The notes below the pieces were generated by a model that saw only the letters and a list, made by a program, of their open reading frames with translations, had not been told where the DNA came from and searched no databases. Of a stretch of 64,000 bases of DNA, positions 31,494 to 40,174 are shown in pieces. Positions within the stretch are counted from its first letter, which is position 1. Each line of letters begins with the position of its first letter. The DNA comes from Methylobacterium phyllostachyos (GTDB taxonomy: Bacteria; Pseudomonadota; Alphaproteobacteria; Rhizobiales; Beijerinckiaceae). Where the stretch lies: positions 110,776 through 174,775 of the forward strand of contig NZ_FNHS01000015.1 in NCBI RefSeq assembly GCF_900103445.1, in the 5' to 3' direction. The translations under genes and the position numbers were made by a program.

Positions 31494-33065
31494 TCAGAAA
31501 AAGATCGGCCGCGCGCTGGCGGTGATCTCGCCGAGCACCGTGCCGGTGGCCGGCTCGATCTCCTTGAGGATCACGTCGTAACCCCAGAGGTCGGCGAGGT
31601 GCTGGAGCACCCGCTTGGCGTCGTCCTTCTGCAGGGTGATCTTGTTGATCGCCTTGTGGTGCAGGATCAGGCGCCGATCGCCCTCCAGGTCCACGTCCAC
31701 GACTTCGATGTCGGGATCGAGCCACGCCACATCGTACTGCCGCGCGAAGGCCCGGCGGAGCTTGCGATAGCCGCGCTCGTCGTGGATTGCCTCGACCCGC
31801 AATTCCGGCTCCTCGGGGTCGTCGATGACGTGGAACAGGCGCAGGTCGCGCATCAGTTTGGGCGACAGGAATTGTTGGATGAAGCTCTCGTCCCGATAAT
31901 TCTCCCAGCAGTCGCGCAGCACCGCCATGGCGTCGCCGGTGCCGGCAATCTCCGGGAACCACGCGCGGTCCTCATCGCTCGGCTTCTCCACGATGCGGGC
32001 GATGTCCTGCATCATCGCGAAGCCGATCGCGTAGGGGTTATGGCCACCATAGGAGCGGTCGTCGTAGTTCGGCTGCCGGATGACGTTGGTGTGCGATTGC
32101 AGGAATTCGAGATAGGCCGCCTCGGTGATCTGCCCGGATTCCGACAGGGCGTTCATGATCCGGTAGTGGCAGTAGGTGGCGCAGCCCTCATTCATCACCT
32201 TGGTCTGGCGCTGCGGGTAGAAATACTGCGCCACCAAGCGGACGATGCGCAGGATTTCCCGCTGCCAGGGGCGCAGACGGGGCGCTGCTTTCTCCAGGAA
32301 GTACAGGATATTCTCCTGCGGCAGTTCGAGCAGGGCCTTGCGCCGCTCGACGGCCGCATCCGGACGCGCCGCACCGGTCTTCTGCGGCAGGGTGCGCCAG
32401 AGGTCGTTGTAGATCTGCTCGCCGTGCTCGATCCGTTCGCGCTCGCGCCGCTGCTCGGAGGCGAGATCCGGCCGCTTCTTGCGGGGGTAGCGGTGGACGC
32501 CCTGGCTCATCAGGGCGTGGGCGGCGTCGAGCACCTGCTCCACCGCCTGATGGCCGTAGCGCTCCTCGCAGCGGGCGATGAAGCCTTTCGCAAAATCCAG
32601 GTAGTCCAGAATGCCTTCGGCGTCGGTCCACTGCCGGAACAGGTAGTTGTTCTTGAAGAAGTGGTTGTGGCCGAAGGCGGCGTGCGCGATGACCAGCGTC
32701 TGCATGGTCGCCGTGTTCTCCTCCATCACGTAGGAGATGCACGGGTCGGAGTTGATGACGATCTCGTAGGCGAGCCCCATCAGGCCGCGGCGGTAGCCGG
32801 CCTCGTGCTGGGCGAAGTGCTTGCCGAACGACCAATGCTTGTAGAACAGCGGCATGCCAATCGACGCGTAGGCGTCGAGCATCTGCTCGGCCGTGATGAT
32901 CTCGATCTGGTTCGGATACCACGACAGGCCGAGCTGCGGCCCCGCCACCGCCTCGCAGGCGTCGTGGATGCGGCGGATCGTGTCGAAATCCCAGTCGTTG
33001 CCGGTGAACAGGGGTTTCTGGTTGCCGGAGATGATCTGGGGTGTGCGTGCCTTGACGAGCGTCAT
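31494..33065 (-). CDS. spoVR: SpoVR-family protein (YcgB-like)
   Basis: A 523-residue cytoplasmic protein of the SpoVR family, of uncertain biochemical role but linked to stationary-phase, stress and sporulation programmes. Family marks are visible: NDWDFDTIRRIHDACE, GLSWYPNQIEIITAEQMLDAY, MNEGCATYCHYRIM and RRLILHHKAINKITLQ. It is the third gene of a prkA-yeaH-spoVR set, the same three families found together in many Proteobacteria. A 170-base repeat element separates it from yeaH, so its coexpression may depend on read-through. Confidence 0.95.
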   Translation of the reverse strand: MTLVKARTPQIISGNQKPLFTGNDWDFDTIRRIHDACEAVAGPQLGLSWYPNQIEIITAEQMLDAYASIGMPLFYKHWSFGKHFAQHEAGYRRGLMGLAYEIVINSDPCISYVMEENTATMQTLVIAHAAFGHNHFFKNNYLFRQWTDAEGILDYLDFAKGFIARCEERYGHQAVEQVLDAAHALMSQGVHRYPRKKRPDLASEQRRERERIEHGEQIYNDLWRTLPQKTGAARPDAAVERRKALLELPQENILYFLEKAAPRLRPWQREILRIVRLVAQYFYPQRQTKVMNEGCATYCHYRIMNALSESGQITEAAYLEFLQSHTNVIRQPNYDDRSYGGHNPYAIGFAMMQDIARIVEKPSDEDRAWFPEIAGTGDAMAVLRDCWENYRDESFIQQFLSPKLMRDLRLFHVIDDPEEPELRVEAIHDERGYRKLRRAFARQYDVAWLDPDIEVVDVDLEGDRRLILHHKAINKITLQKDDAKRVLQHLADLWGYDVILKEIEPATGTVLGEITASARPIFF

Positions 33066-33117
33066 GCGGCCTCCCGATCGACCGAAGCGTATGGCGTATC
33101 CCCGCGGGACGGGACCC

Positions 33118-33289
33118 CCCTCCCCCCTCTGCGGGGGAGGGGGGGCCTCGCATTAGCGAGGGTCGGGAGAGGGGAGCGACGGTGCAGAAACAGGCTCAGG
33201 GCCCCATGCAGGCCGCGCCCCTTCCGGAAGCCAGGTTCCCCTCTCCCCCCCTGCTGCGCAGGGTACCCTCCCCCGCAGAGGGGGGAGGG
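33118..33289. repeat. MITE-like palindromic element, family C, between yeaH and spoVR
   Basis: A 172-base element with perfect 24-base terminal inverted repeats (33118-33141 and 33266-33289, core CCCCCCTCTGCGGGGGAGGG), plus further inner complementarity. The arms share their core with the short repeat at 23033-23066. No open reading frame of note lies inside, so it resembles a non-autonomous miniature element; mobility is inferred. Confidence 0.7.
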
Positions 33290-33309
33290 AGAAGCGGCGC
33301 GGGTCATCG

Positions 33310-34611
33310 TCACGCCTCCGCCTCGGCGCGCGCGTCCTTGCGGCCGAACAGCTCGCGGAAGACCGGATAGATCTCCCGACGGTGATTGACCTTACGCATC
33401 GCGATAGGCCCACCCGCCTTGGCGATCGCCTCGTAGGTCCGCCACAGGGTGGTGCGGTGCTCCACGAAGCCGGCGCGCGGGCCGTTCTCGTCGCCCACCT
33501 CCAGATAGGCGAAGTGTTGGCAGGCCGGCAGGATGTGCGAGCGCAGGAGCTCCGTCGAGGTCGGCCCGTCCGAGGAGACGTTGTCGCCGTCCGAGGCCTG
33601 GGCGGCGTAGATGTTCCAGTCGTTCGGATCGTAGCGCTCGGCGATGATGCGCTTCATCTCGACCAGGGCCGACGACACCAGCGTGCCACCGGTCTCCCGG
33701 GAGCCGAAGAAGGTCTCCTCGTCCACCTCGGTCGCCCGATCGGTATGGCGGATGAACACGATCTCGACGTGCCGGTAGCGGCGCGTCAGGAAGATGTGCA
33801 GCAGGATGTAGAACCGCTTGGCGAGGTCCTTCATGTGCTCGGTCATCGAGCCGGACACGTCCATCAGGCAGAACATCACGGCCTGCGCGATCGGCCGCGG
33901 ATAGGGCTCGAACCGGCGGAAGCGCAGGTCGATCGGATCGACATAGGGGATGCGCTTCGCGCGCTCGCGCAGCTTCAGCAGCGCCTGCTCCAGATCGAGC
34001 CGCGCGGGATCCCCCTCCTCCAGCGCCGCGAGCTGGGTCTCCAGGGCCGCCACCTCGTCGGGCTTCGGCCGTTTGAGGGCGATGCGCCGGGACATCGAGT
34101 TGCGTAAGGTCCGGGTGAGCGCGAGGTTCGCGGGCGAGCCCGTCACCGTGTAGCCGGCCCGGCGCAGCCCTTCCGTCTCCACCACCGCCAGCCGCCGCTT
34201 GGCCAGATCCGGCAGTTCCAGATCCTCGAGGAACAGCTCCAGAAACTCCTCGCGGGTGAGCACGAAGCGGAACGCGTCCTCGCTGTTCTCGCCCCCCTCC
34301 CCGCCCTCGCCGGAGCCGCGCCCACCGCCGCCGCCCGGCGGACGCTCGATCGTGTCGCCCTCCACGTAGGTCTTGTTGCCGGGCAGGATGTGGTCCTGCA
34401 GGCCGGTGCCGGGCTGGCGGGAGAAGCGCGGCTCGCGCACGCCGTCGGCCGGCACGGTCACGCGGCCGTCCTTGCCTAGATCCTTGATGTCCTTCTCGCG
34501 GGCGGATTCGCGCACCGCCCGCTGGGCCACGTCCTTGACGCGGCGCAGGAAGCGCTGGCGGTTGGGGAGGCTCTTGCCGCCCGGGTTCAAACGTCGGTCG
34601 ACGATGTGCAT
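33310..34611 (-). CDS. yeaH: DUF444 protein YeaH, von Willebrand A-like
   Basis: A 433-residue protein of the YeaH/YhbH family that accompanies the PrkA kinase. A basic N-terminus (FLRRVKDVAQRAVRE) and a Gly-rich linker (residues about 92-108) lead to a vWA-type domain with an intact MIDAS DVSGS at 251-255. ALVEMKRIIAERY follows. The partner is presumed to be PrkA or SpoVR. The gene lies between prkA and spoVR on the same strand. Confidence 0.95.
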   Translation of the reverse strand: MHIVDRRLNPGGKSLPNRQRFLRRVKDVAQRAVRESAREKDIKDLGKDGRVTVPADGVREPRFSRQPGTGLQDHILPGNKTYVEGDTIERPPGGGGGRGSGEGGEGGENSEDAFRFVLTREEFLELFLEDLELPDLAKRRLAVVETEGLRRAGYTVTGSPANLALTRTLRNSMSRRIALKRPKPDEVAALETQLAALEEGDPARLDLEQALLKLRERAKRIPYVDPIDLRFRRFEPYPRPIAQAVMFCLMDVSGSMTEHMKDLAKRFYILLHIFLTRRYRHVEIVFIRHTDRATEVDEETFFGSRETGGTLVSSALVEMKRIIAERYDPNDWNIYAAQASDGDNVSSDGPTSTELLRSHILPACQHFAYLEVGDENGPRAGFVEHRTTLWRTYEAIAKAGGPIAMRKVNHRREIYPVFRELFGRKDARAEAEA

Positions 34612-34761
34612 CCGCTGCGAAAACCCTCGTCCGCGTGTGCCGGCCGGGTCCCGACCCTTGTCGTACCATGCTGTTGCGGAAGGAATGGATCCCTCCTGTG
34701 CAGCAAGGCCGATATGCTCACCGGCCGGTCGTCCGAAACTGTGGCGGCGGAGGGTCGGAAC

Positions 34762-34784
34762 GGGGCCCGGTTAAACCGGACCCC
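34762..34784 (-). terminator. Hairpin in the prkA-yeaH intergenic space
   Basis: An 11-base-pair stem with one mismatch around a single A (34762-34772 with 34774-34784), directly downstream of the prkA stop on the minus strand. No clear U-tract follows. It may trim or partially stop the prkA transcript before yeaH, allowing different levels of the two proteins. Confidence 0.4.
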
Positions 34785-34792
34785 GTCGCCCC

Positions 34793-36745
34793 TCAGCCGG
34801 CCTGCTTCACCCGCATGTACCATTCCACCAGGCGGCGGACCTGCCGCTCGGTGTAGCCGCGCGCCACCATGCGCTCGACGAACTCGCCGTGCTTCTTCTC
34901 AGTGTCGCCGTCCTTCTTGGAGCCGAAGGAGATCACCGGCAGCAGTTCCTCCACCTGGGAGAACATCCGCCGCTCGATCACCTCGCGCAGCTTCTCGTAG
35001 GAGGTCCAGCTCGGGTTGCGCCCGCCGTGCTGCGCCCGGGAGCGCAGGGCGAACTTCACCACCTCGTTGCGGAAGTCCTTCGGGTTGGCGATGCCGGCCG
35101 GCTTCTCGATCTTGGTCAGCTCCTGGTTCAGGAGCTCGCGGTTCATGAGCTGGCCGGTCTCGGCGTCCTTGAAGTCCTGATCCTCGATCCAGGCATCGGC
35201 GTAGTCGATGTACCGGTCGAACAGGTTCTGCCCGTAATCGTGGTACGATTCGAGATAGGCCTTCTGGATTTCGTGACCGATGAACTCCGCGTAGCGCGGG
35301 GCCAGTTCGGTCTTGATGAATTCCAGGTACTTCTTCTCGGTCTCCGGCGGCAGCTGCTCGCGCTTGAGCGACTGCTCCAGCACGTACATCAGGTGCACCG
35401 GGTCGGCCGAGACCTCGGTGGTGTCGTGGTTGAAGGTCGCGGCCAGGACCTTGAAGGCGAAGCGGGTCGAGATCCCGTCCATGCCCTCATCGACGCCGGC
35501 CGTGTCCTTGTATTCCTGCATCGAGCGGGCGCGGGGATCGACCTCGCGCAAGCTCTCCCCGTCATAGACCCGCATCTTCGAGAACGCGTTGGAGTTCGCG
35601 TGCTCGCGCAGGCGGGAGAGCACGGAGAACCGCGCCAGCATCTCCAGCGTGCCGGGCGCGCAAGCCGCATCCGACAGTTCCGAGCCGGAGATCAGCTTCT
35701 CGTAGATCCGCTGCTCCTCGGTGACGCGCAGGCAGTACGGGACCTTGATCACGTAGATCCGGTCGATGAAGGCCTCGTTGTTCTTGTTGGTCTTGAACGA
35801 CTGCCACTCGGCCTCGTTCGAGTGGGCCAGGATCACGCCGGTGAAGGGAATCGCGCCGATATTCTCGGTGCCGACGTAGTTGCCCTCCTGCGTCGCAGTG
35901 AGCAGGGGGTGCAGCATCTTGATCGGCGCCTTGAACATCTCGACGAATTCGAGGATGCCCTGGTTCGCCCGGTTCAGGCCGCCCGAATACGAGTAGGCGT
36001 CGGGATCGGCCTGCGACAGGGTCTCCAGCCGGCGGATATCGACCTTGCCGACGAGCGAGGAGATGTCCTGGTTGTTCTCATCGCCCGGCTCGGTCTTGGC
36101 GATGGCGATCTGGCGCAGGCGCGAAGGCCGGACCTTGATCACCTTGAAGCGCGAGATGTCGCCGTTGAACTCGTCGAGGCGCTTGAGCGCCCAGGGGCTC
36201 ATCAGGCCGGTGAGCCGCCGGCGTGGGACACCGTAGCGCTTCTGGATCTCCTCACCCATCGTGTCGGGGTCGAACAACCCGAGCGGGCTCTCGAAGACCG
36301 GCGAGACCTCGTCCCCGGCCTTCAGGACGTAGACCGGGTGGACCTCCATCAGGAGCTTCAGCCGCTCGGCGAGCGACGACTTGCCGCCGCCCACGGGGCC
36401 GAGCAGATAGAGGATCTGCTTGCGTTCCTCCAAGCCCTGCGCGGCGTGGCGGAAGAACGAGACGATCCGCTCGATCGTCTCCTCCATCCCGTAGAATTCG
36501 CGGAAGGCGGGATAAGTCCGGATCGTCCGGTTCATGAAGATCCGGCCGAGGCGCGAATCCTTGGATGTGTCGACGAATTCGGGCTCGCCGATCGCCGCCA
36601 GGATGCGCTCGGCAGCCGAGGCGTACATCAGCGGTTCGTCGCGACAGGCCTCGAGATACTCGGAGAGCGTCATCTCCGTGTCGCGGCGAGCCTCATAGCC
36701 TCGGGCGAAGCTCTGGAAAAGGTCGTTCGTCGCATGCATCGGCAT
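34793..36745 (-). CDS. prkA: PrkA-type serine protein kinase (YeaG-like)
   Basis: A 650-residue cytoplasmic protein with an N-terminal AAA+-like PrkA domain (Walker A GPVGGGKS at 116-123) and a C-terminal kinase-like PrkA domain. Homologues such as YeaG act in nitrogen- and carbon-starvation responses; whether the main activity is kinase or AAA protease-like is debated. Start chosen at the first Met (36745); the Met two codons later is an alternative. First gene of prkA-yeaH-spoVR; its promoter should be in 36746-36870, next to a strong palindrome. Confidence 0.96.
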   Translation of the reverse strand: MPMHATNDLFQSFARGYEARRDTEMTLSEYLEACRDEPLMYASAAERILAAIGEPEFVDTSKDSRLGRIFMNRTIRTYPAFREFYGMEETIERIVSFFRHAAQGLEERKQILYLLGPVGGGKSSLAERLKLLMEVHPVYVLKAGDEVSPVFESPLGLFDPDTMGEEIQKRYGVPRRRLTGLMSPWALKRLDEFNGDISRFKVIKVRPSRLRQIAIAKTEPGDENNQDISSLVGKVDIRRLETLSQADPDAYSYSGGLNRANQGILEFVEMFKAPIKMLHPLLTATQEGNYVGTENIGAIPFTGVILAHSNEAEWQSFKTNKNNEAFIDRIYVIKVPYCLRVTEEQRIYEKLISGSELSDAACAPGTLEMLARFSVLSRLREHANSNAFSKMRVYDGESLREVDPRARSMQEYKDTAGVDEGMDGISTRFAFKVLAATFNHDTTEVSADPVHLMYVLEQSLKREQLPPETEKKYLEFIKTELAPRYAEFIGHEIQKAYLESYHDYGQNLFDRYIDYADAWIEDQDFKDAETGQLMNRELLNQELTKIEKPAGIANPKDFRNEVVKFALRSRAQHGGRNPSWTSYEKLREVIERRMFSQVEELLPVISFGSKKDGDTEKKHGEFVERMVARGYTERQVRRLVEWYMRVKQAG

Positions 36746-36871
36746 TCGATAACCCTCTCAGACCGTGACAGCTTCATCCTGTCTCGGCTTGGATGCAACC
36801 GACAGGCCCGCTTTTGTCGCAGTGCGGCGAGCATGTCGCCCGGCATGTCGATTGCATGCAACACTCCCCAC

Positions 36872-36913
36872 GTCTGAGGGCGGCACAGACGAGAATCTGT
36901 GCCGCCCTCAGAC
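36872..36913. other. Perfect 18-base-pair stem-loop upstream of prkA
   Basis: Arms 36872-36889 and 36896-36913 are exact reverse complements around the loop CGAGAA. It lies between the end of the secreted-protein gene (36965) and the prkA start (36745), both on the minus strand. No U-tract follows on the minus strand, so it could be a terminator for the upstream gene, an mRNA leader structure or a protein-binding site. Confidence 0.6.
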
Positions 36914-36964
36914 ACATGTCGAGAGCTGCAAAACTGCGCAGACGCCGCGGATGTTCGCCGCGAC

Positions 36965-37408
36965 TCACAAATCGGTGCCCTCTTTCTTGGCATCGTCTCC
37001 GGATTTGGCACCGCTTCCACCAACCGTGATTTTGACGGTCTGCGTCTGGACTTGCCCGTCGGAGGCCTTCACCTCGAAGGTGACTTCATCGGTGCCGGTA
37101 AAGCCGGCATTGGGCTGGTAGAACAACGCCTGAACCGCGGCCTCCTTGTTGGGGCAGCGGTAGCTTGCCGGGGTCTTCAGCTTGCCGACCTTGGTGATCA
37201 CCGAGCCGTTCTTCGGCGGCCCGGAGATCTTGAACTCGGGCATCGGGCCGGGCGAGCAATCCTTCTTGAGATTGGGGGCGATCTCAAGCCGCACCGTCTT
37301 GCCGGGGGCAACGGTCTTGGATCGGCTCGCCGGACTTTCGGCCAGCGCCGGCCCGGCCAAGGCCAGACTCCCTGCGAGCAGCGCGGCGAGCGGACGAAGG
37401 GCGATCAT
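36965..37408 (-). CDS. Secreted Ig/cadherin-like small protein
   Basis: A 147-residue protein with a signal peptide (MIALRPLAALLAGSLALAGPALAES). The mature part resembles a single bacterial Ig/cadherin-like tandem-repeat unit: PAFKISGPPKNGSVI-like strands appear as PEFKISGPPKNGSVITKVG, LFYQPNAGFTGTDEVTFEVKASDG and TVKITV. Two cysteines could pair. The tail is charged. Periplasmic or surface location is expected; function unknown. Confidence 0.75.
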   Translation of the reverse strand: MIALRPLAALLAGSLALAGPALAESPASRSKTVAPGKTVRLEIAPNLKKDCSPGPMPEFKISGPPKNGSVITKVGKLKTPASYRCPNKEAAVQALFYQPNAGFTGTDEVTFEVKASDGQVQTQTVKITVGGSGAKSGDDAKKEGTDL

Positions 37409-37540
37409 GACAGCGTCTCTCCGGTGCCGAGGCGGGCGCGATCTCCGGAGGCCGCTCCGGGTGCCCCTTCCGTCGGTGCAATGCATGTGGGGACGCCCGA
37501 CGCAGGCGTCGAGGGCCAAGCGACACGGATGGGGTGGTGT

Positions 37541-37960
37541 TTAATTCTGAAGCACCGCCGCCACGATCCCGGTGACGCGGGCGATCTGCGCATCGTCGAA
37601 CTCGCCCGCCAGGGCGGCACTCAGGCGTGCCTCCACGCGGGCGCGCTCCCCGGCATCGGCAATGGGGACGGGCGGGATCTCATCCTCGGCGAGGCGGCAG
37701 ACCCGGCGAATCGCCTCCGCGGCCGAGAGCAGCTTCTCCCGGTCGGCGGGCCCCATGTCCCAGAGAGGATTGCGCAGACGGCTGATGACGCGCTTCGCGT
37801 CGCGGTATTCGCGATCGACGGTGGTGGCGGCCTCGATCTGGCTGACGAGGAACATGAGTTCGAGGATCTCGCCAGCCGCATCCGGGCAGGTGCGGACGAT
37901 CCGCATGATACGGGCCATCAGTTCCTGGCTGGGCGACAGCTTGGATCGGGACGTGGCCAT
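37541..37960 (-). CDS. Helical protein of unknown function downstream of merR
   Basis: A 139-residue, mostly helical soluble protein (SPSQELMARIMRIVRTCPDAAGE..., DREYRDAKRVISRLRNPLWDM, REKLLSAAEAIRRVCRLAEDE). The ATG at 37960 is chosen because further upstream the frame is composed of unrelated residues. It follows merR on the same strand with 79 bases between. No family recognised. Confidence 0.65.
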   Translation of the reverse strand: MATSRSKLSPSQELMARIMRIVRTCPDAAGEILELMFLVSQIEAATTVDREYRDAKRVISRLRNPLWDMGPADREKLLSAAEAIRRVCRLAEDEIPPVPIADAGERARVEARLSAALAGEFDDAQIARVTGIVAAVLQN

Positions 37961-38039
37961 GCGGGCGACAACGCGGGGTCCGGACGAAAAGTTCGCCTGC
38001 CCCTTGCAAGGGTTTTGCCGCGCGCCCGGGCCCCGCGCG

Positions 38040-38507
38040 TCAGGCTTCCGGCTCGGGGGGAACGCTGAGGCTGTCCAGCAGGGCGCGGCAGGCGCGCATC
38101 TCCGCCAGGGCCGCCGCCAGGGCGGCGCGGTCCGGATCCCCGAAGGCGACGGATTCCGGCTCCCCCTCCTGGGCGAGGGGGGCGGCCGCCACGGCCTCGC
38201 CGCGGCCCACCGCCTGGACGAAGCGGACGCCGTTCTCCTTGAGCACCCGCTGCGCCCCCGCGATCGTGTAGCGCTGCACGTGCAGGAGTTGCCGGATGCC
38301 GGCGACGAGCTCCACATCCTGCGGCCGGTAGTAGCGGCGGCCCCCTGCCCGCTTCACCGGACGGATCTGACCGAACCGGGTCTCCCAGAAGCGCAGCACG
38401 TGCTGAGGGACATCGAGTTCCTCGGCGACCTCGCTGATCGTCCGGAACGCGTGGGCGCTCTTCTCACCGGTCTCGGCGGGCTGTTCGACGGCGAGGGCTG
38501 ACGACAT
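38040..38507 (-). CDS. MerR-family transcriptional regulator
   Basis: A 155-residue regulator with an N-terminal MerR winged helix: FRTISEVAEELDVPQHVLRFWETRF, then GGRRYYRPQDVELVAGIRQLLHVQRYTIAGAQRVLKE. The C-terminal part is an Ala/Glu-rich dimerisation tail without Cys ligands, so it is not a metal sensor of the classical type. In Hyphomicrobiales this gene regularly follows ihfA, as here. The target is unknown. Confidence 0.93.
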   Translation of the reverse strand: MSSALAVEQPAETGEKSAHAFRTISEVAEELDVPQHVLRFWETRFGQIRPVKRAGGRRYYRPQDVELVAGIRQLLHVQRYTIAGAQRVLKENGVRFVQAVGRGEAVAAAPLAQEGEPESVAFGDPDRAALAAALAEMRACRALLDSLSVPPEPEA

Positions 38508-38611
38508 GATGGTCCGGCGGATCGGTTCGAGACGGCGCGATCTTGCCGGGTCGCGGGGCCGGGCTCAAGCCTTGCCGGCGCAGGAATGTCGCAGCGTGTC
38601 GAAAACAGCCC

Positions 38612-38932
38612 TCACTCGTCGTCGTGGCTGTCCGCGCCGTTGAGGCCGTTGATCTTGGCCTTGAGCACGTTCGAGGGCTTGAACACCATCACCTGTCGCG
38701 GCTCGATCGCCACCTCGACGCCGGTCTTGGGATTGCGGCCGACGCGCTTGCCCTTGCTGCGCACCACGAAGGAGCCGAACGAGGACAGCTTCACCGTCTC
38801 GCCGCTCGCCAGACAGCTGCAGATCTCCGACAGCACCGTCTCGACGAGGGCGGCTGACTCGGTCCGTGACAGGCCCACCTGATGGTAGACGGCCTCGCTC
38901 AAGTCGGCGCGCGTCACCGTCTTGCCTGCCAT
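38612..38932 (-). CDS. ihfA: Integration host factor alpha subunit
   Basis: A 106-residue DNA-bending protein of the HU/IHF family. KTVTRADLSEAVYHQVGLSR opens the dimer core, SLASGETVKLSSFGSF-like residues form the body (CLASGETVKLSSFGSFVV), and the Pro-containing beta-ribbon tip is RNPKTG with EIPRQV-like residues as IEPRQVMVFKPSNVLKAKI. The ATG at 38932 is the only start that gives normal length. It is located between fabH and merR as in relatives. Confidence 0.96.
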   Translation of the reverse strand: MAGKTVTRADLSEAVYHQVGLSRTESAALVETVLSEICSCLASGETVKLSSFGSFVVRSKGKRVGRNPKTGVEVAIEPRQVMVFKPSNVLKAKINGLNGADSHDDE

Positions 38933-39087
38933 GCCGTCTCCCCTCGCCCACGTCTCTCGTCCCATGGCATCGGGCGCGGCGAACGTGGCCGCACCGGATG
39001 CTGAAGACGTATCCCTATGATCCGGCACGCTAATCGGCGCTGGGTCCCCGGTCAACCGCGCGGGCGCAACGAATTGTTTCGGGCCTG

Positions 39088-40095
39088 TTACCAGCGGATC
39101 AGCGCCGCGCCCCAGCTGAAGCCGCCGCCGATCGCCTCGATCATCACCAGATCGCCCTTCCGGATGCGCCCGTCCCGGCGGGCTACATCGAGGGCCAGCG
39201 GGATCGAGGCCGCCGAGGTGTTGCCGTGGCGATCCACCGTCAGCACGATCTTCTCGCGGGCGATCCCGAGCTTGTCGGCCGAGGCCTCGATGATCCGCCG
39301 GTTGGCCTGATGGGGCACGAACCACGTCAGGTCGTCGGCCGTCAGCCCCGCCTGCGCGAAGGCCTCGACAATCACGTCGGTGACCTGCCCCACGGCGAAG
39401 CGGAACACGTCGCGCCCCTCCATGCGCAGGTGCCCCACGGTGCCGGTGGAGCCCGGGCCGCCGTTGACGTACAGCTTCTCGCGGTGCCGCCCGTCCGAGC
39501 GCAGGCTGCTGCTGAGCACGCCCTGGCCCTCCGCGTCGTCCCGCGCCTCCAGCACGATCGCCCCGGCCCCGTCGCCGAACAGCACGCAGGTGGTGCGATC
39601 CTCCCAGTCGAGGATCCGGGAGAACGTCTCCGCCCCGATCACCAGCGCCCGGCGGGCCGCCCCGGTGGTCAGGAACTTGTCGGCGGTGGAGACCCCGAAG
39701 ACGAAGCCGGCGCAGACCGCCTGCAGGTCGAAGGCCGCCCCCTGGCCGATGCCGAGGGCCGCCTGGATCTGCGTGGCGGTCGCCGGGAAGGTGTGGTCCG
39801 GCGTCGAGGTCGCGCAGATCACGAGGTCGATGTCGTCCCCGGTCAGCCCAGCATCGTCGAGCGCCGCCCGGGCGGCGCGGGCTCCGAGCACCGAGGTGGT
39901 CTCGCCGGGCGCCGCGATGTGGCGCTGGCGGATTCCCGTGCGCTGGACGATCCATTCGTCGGAGGTATCGACCCGCTCGGCGAGATCGGCGTTGGTCACC
40001 ACCTGTTCGGGCAGGCACGAGCCGGTCCCGACCACCACCGAGCGCAACGGAGGCACGCGCCGGCTCTGGTCGGGGTCAGTGCGGAGGGTTGCCAT
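39088..40095 (-). CDS. fabH: Beta-ketoacyl-ACP synthase III
   Basis: A 335-residue condensing enzyme that starts fatty acid synthesis from acetyl-CoA and malonyl-ACP. The Cys-His-Asn triad is C128 (QAVCAGF), H262 (VPHQANRRI) and N292 (GNTSAAS). The GDGAGAIVLE loop is also typical. It follows plsX with 79 bases between, as in most bacteria. Confidence 0.97.
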   Translation of the reverse strand: MATLRTDPDQSRRVPPLRSVVVGTGSCLPEQVVTNADLAERVDTSDEWIVQRTGIRQRHIAAPGETTSVLGARAARAALDDAGLTGDDIDLVICATSTPDHTFPATATQIQAALGIGQGAAFDLQAVCAGFVFGVSTADKFLTTGAARRALVIGAETFSRILDWEDRTTCVLFGDGAGAIVLEARDDAEGQGVLSSSLRSDGRHREKLYVNGGPGSTGTVGHLRMEGRDVFRFAVGQVTDVIVEAFAQAGLTADDLTWFVPHQANRRIIEASADKLGIAREKIVLTVDRHGNTSAASIPLALDVARRDGRIRKGDLVMIEAIGGGFSWGAALIRW

Positions 40096-40174
40096 CTGTG
40101 TCCTTCCCGGACTGCGCCAACATCACCCCCTTCAGGTGTGGCGCTGGAGCAGTCCGTTTCCATCCTGAACGGCG

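Noticed and set aside
33118..33289. CRISPR-like or rRNA-related structure
   Set aside because: There is one inverted pair only, with no regularly spaced direct repeats, so it is a palindromic element.
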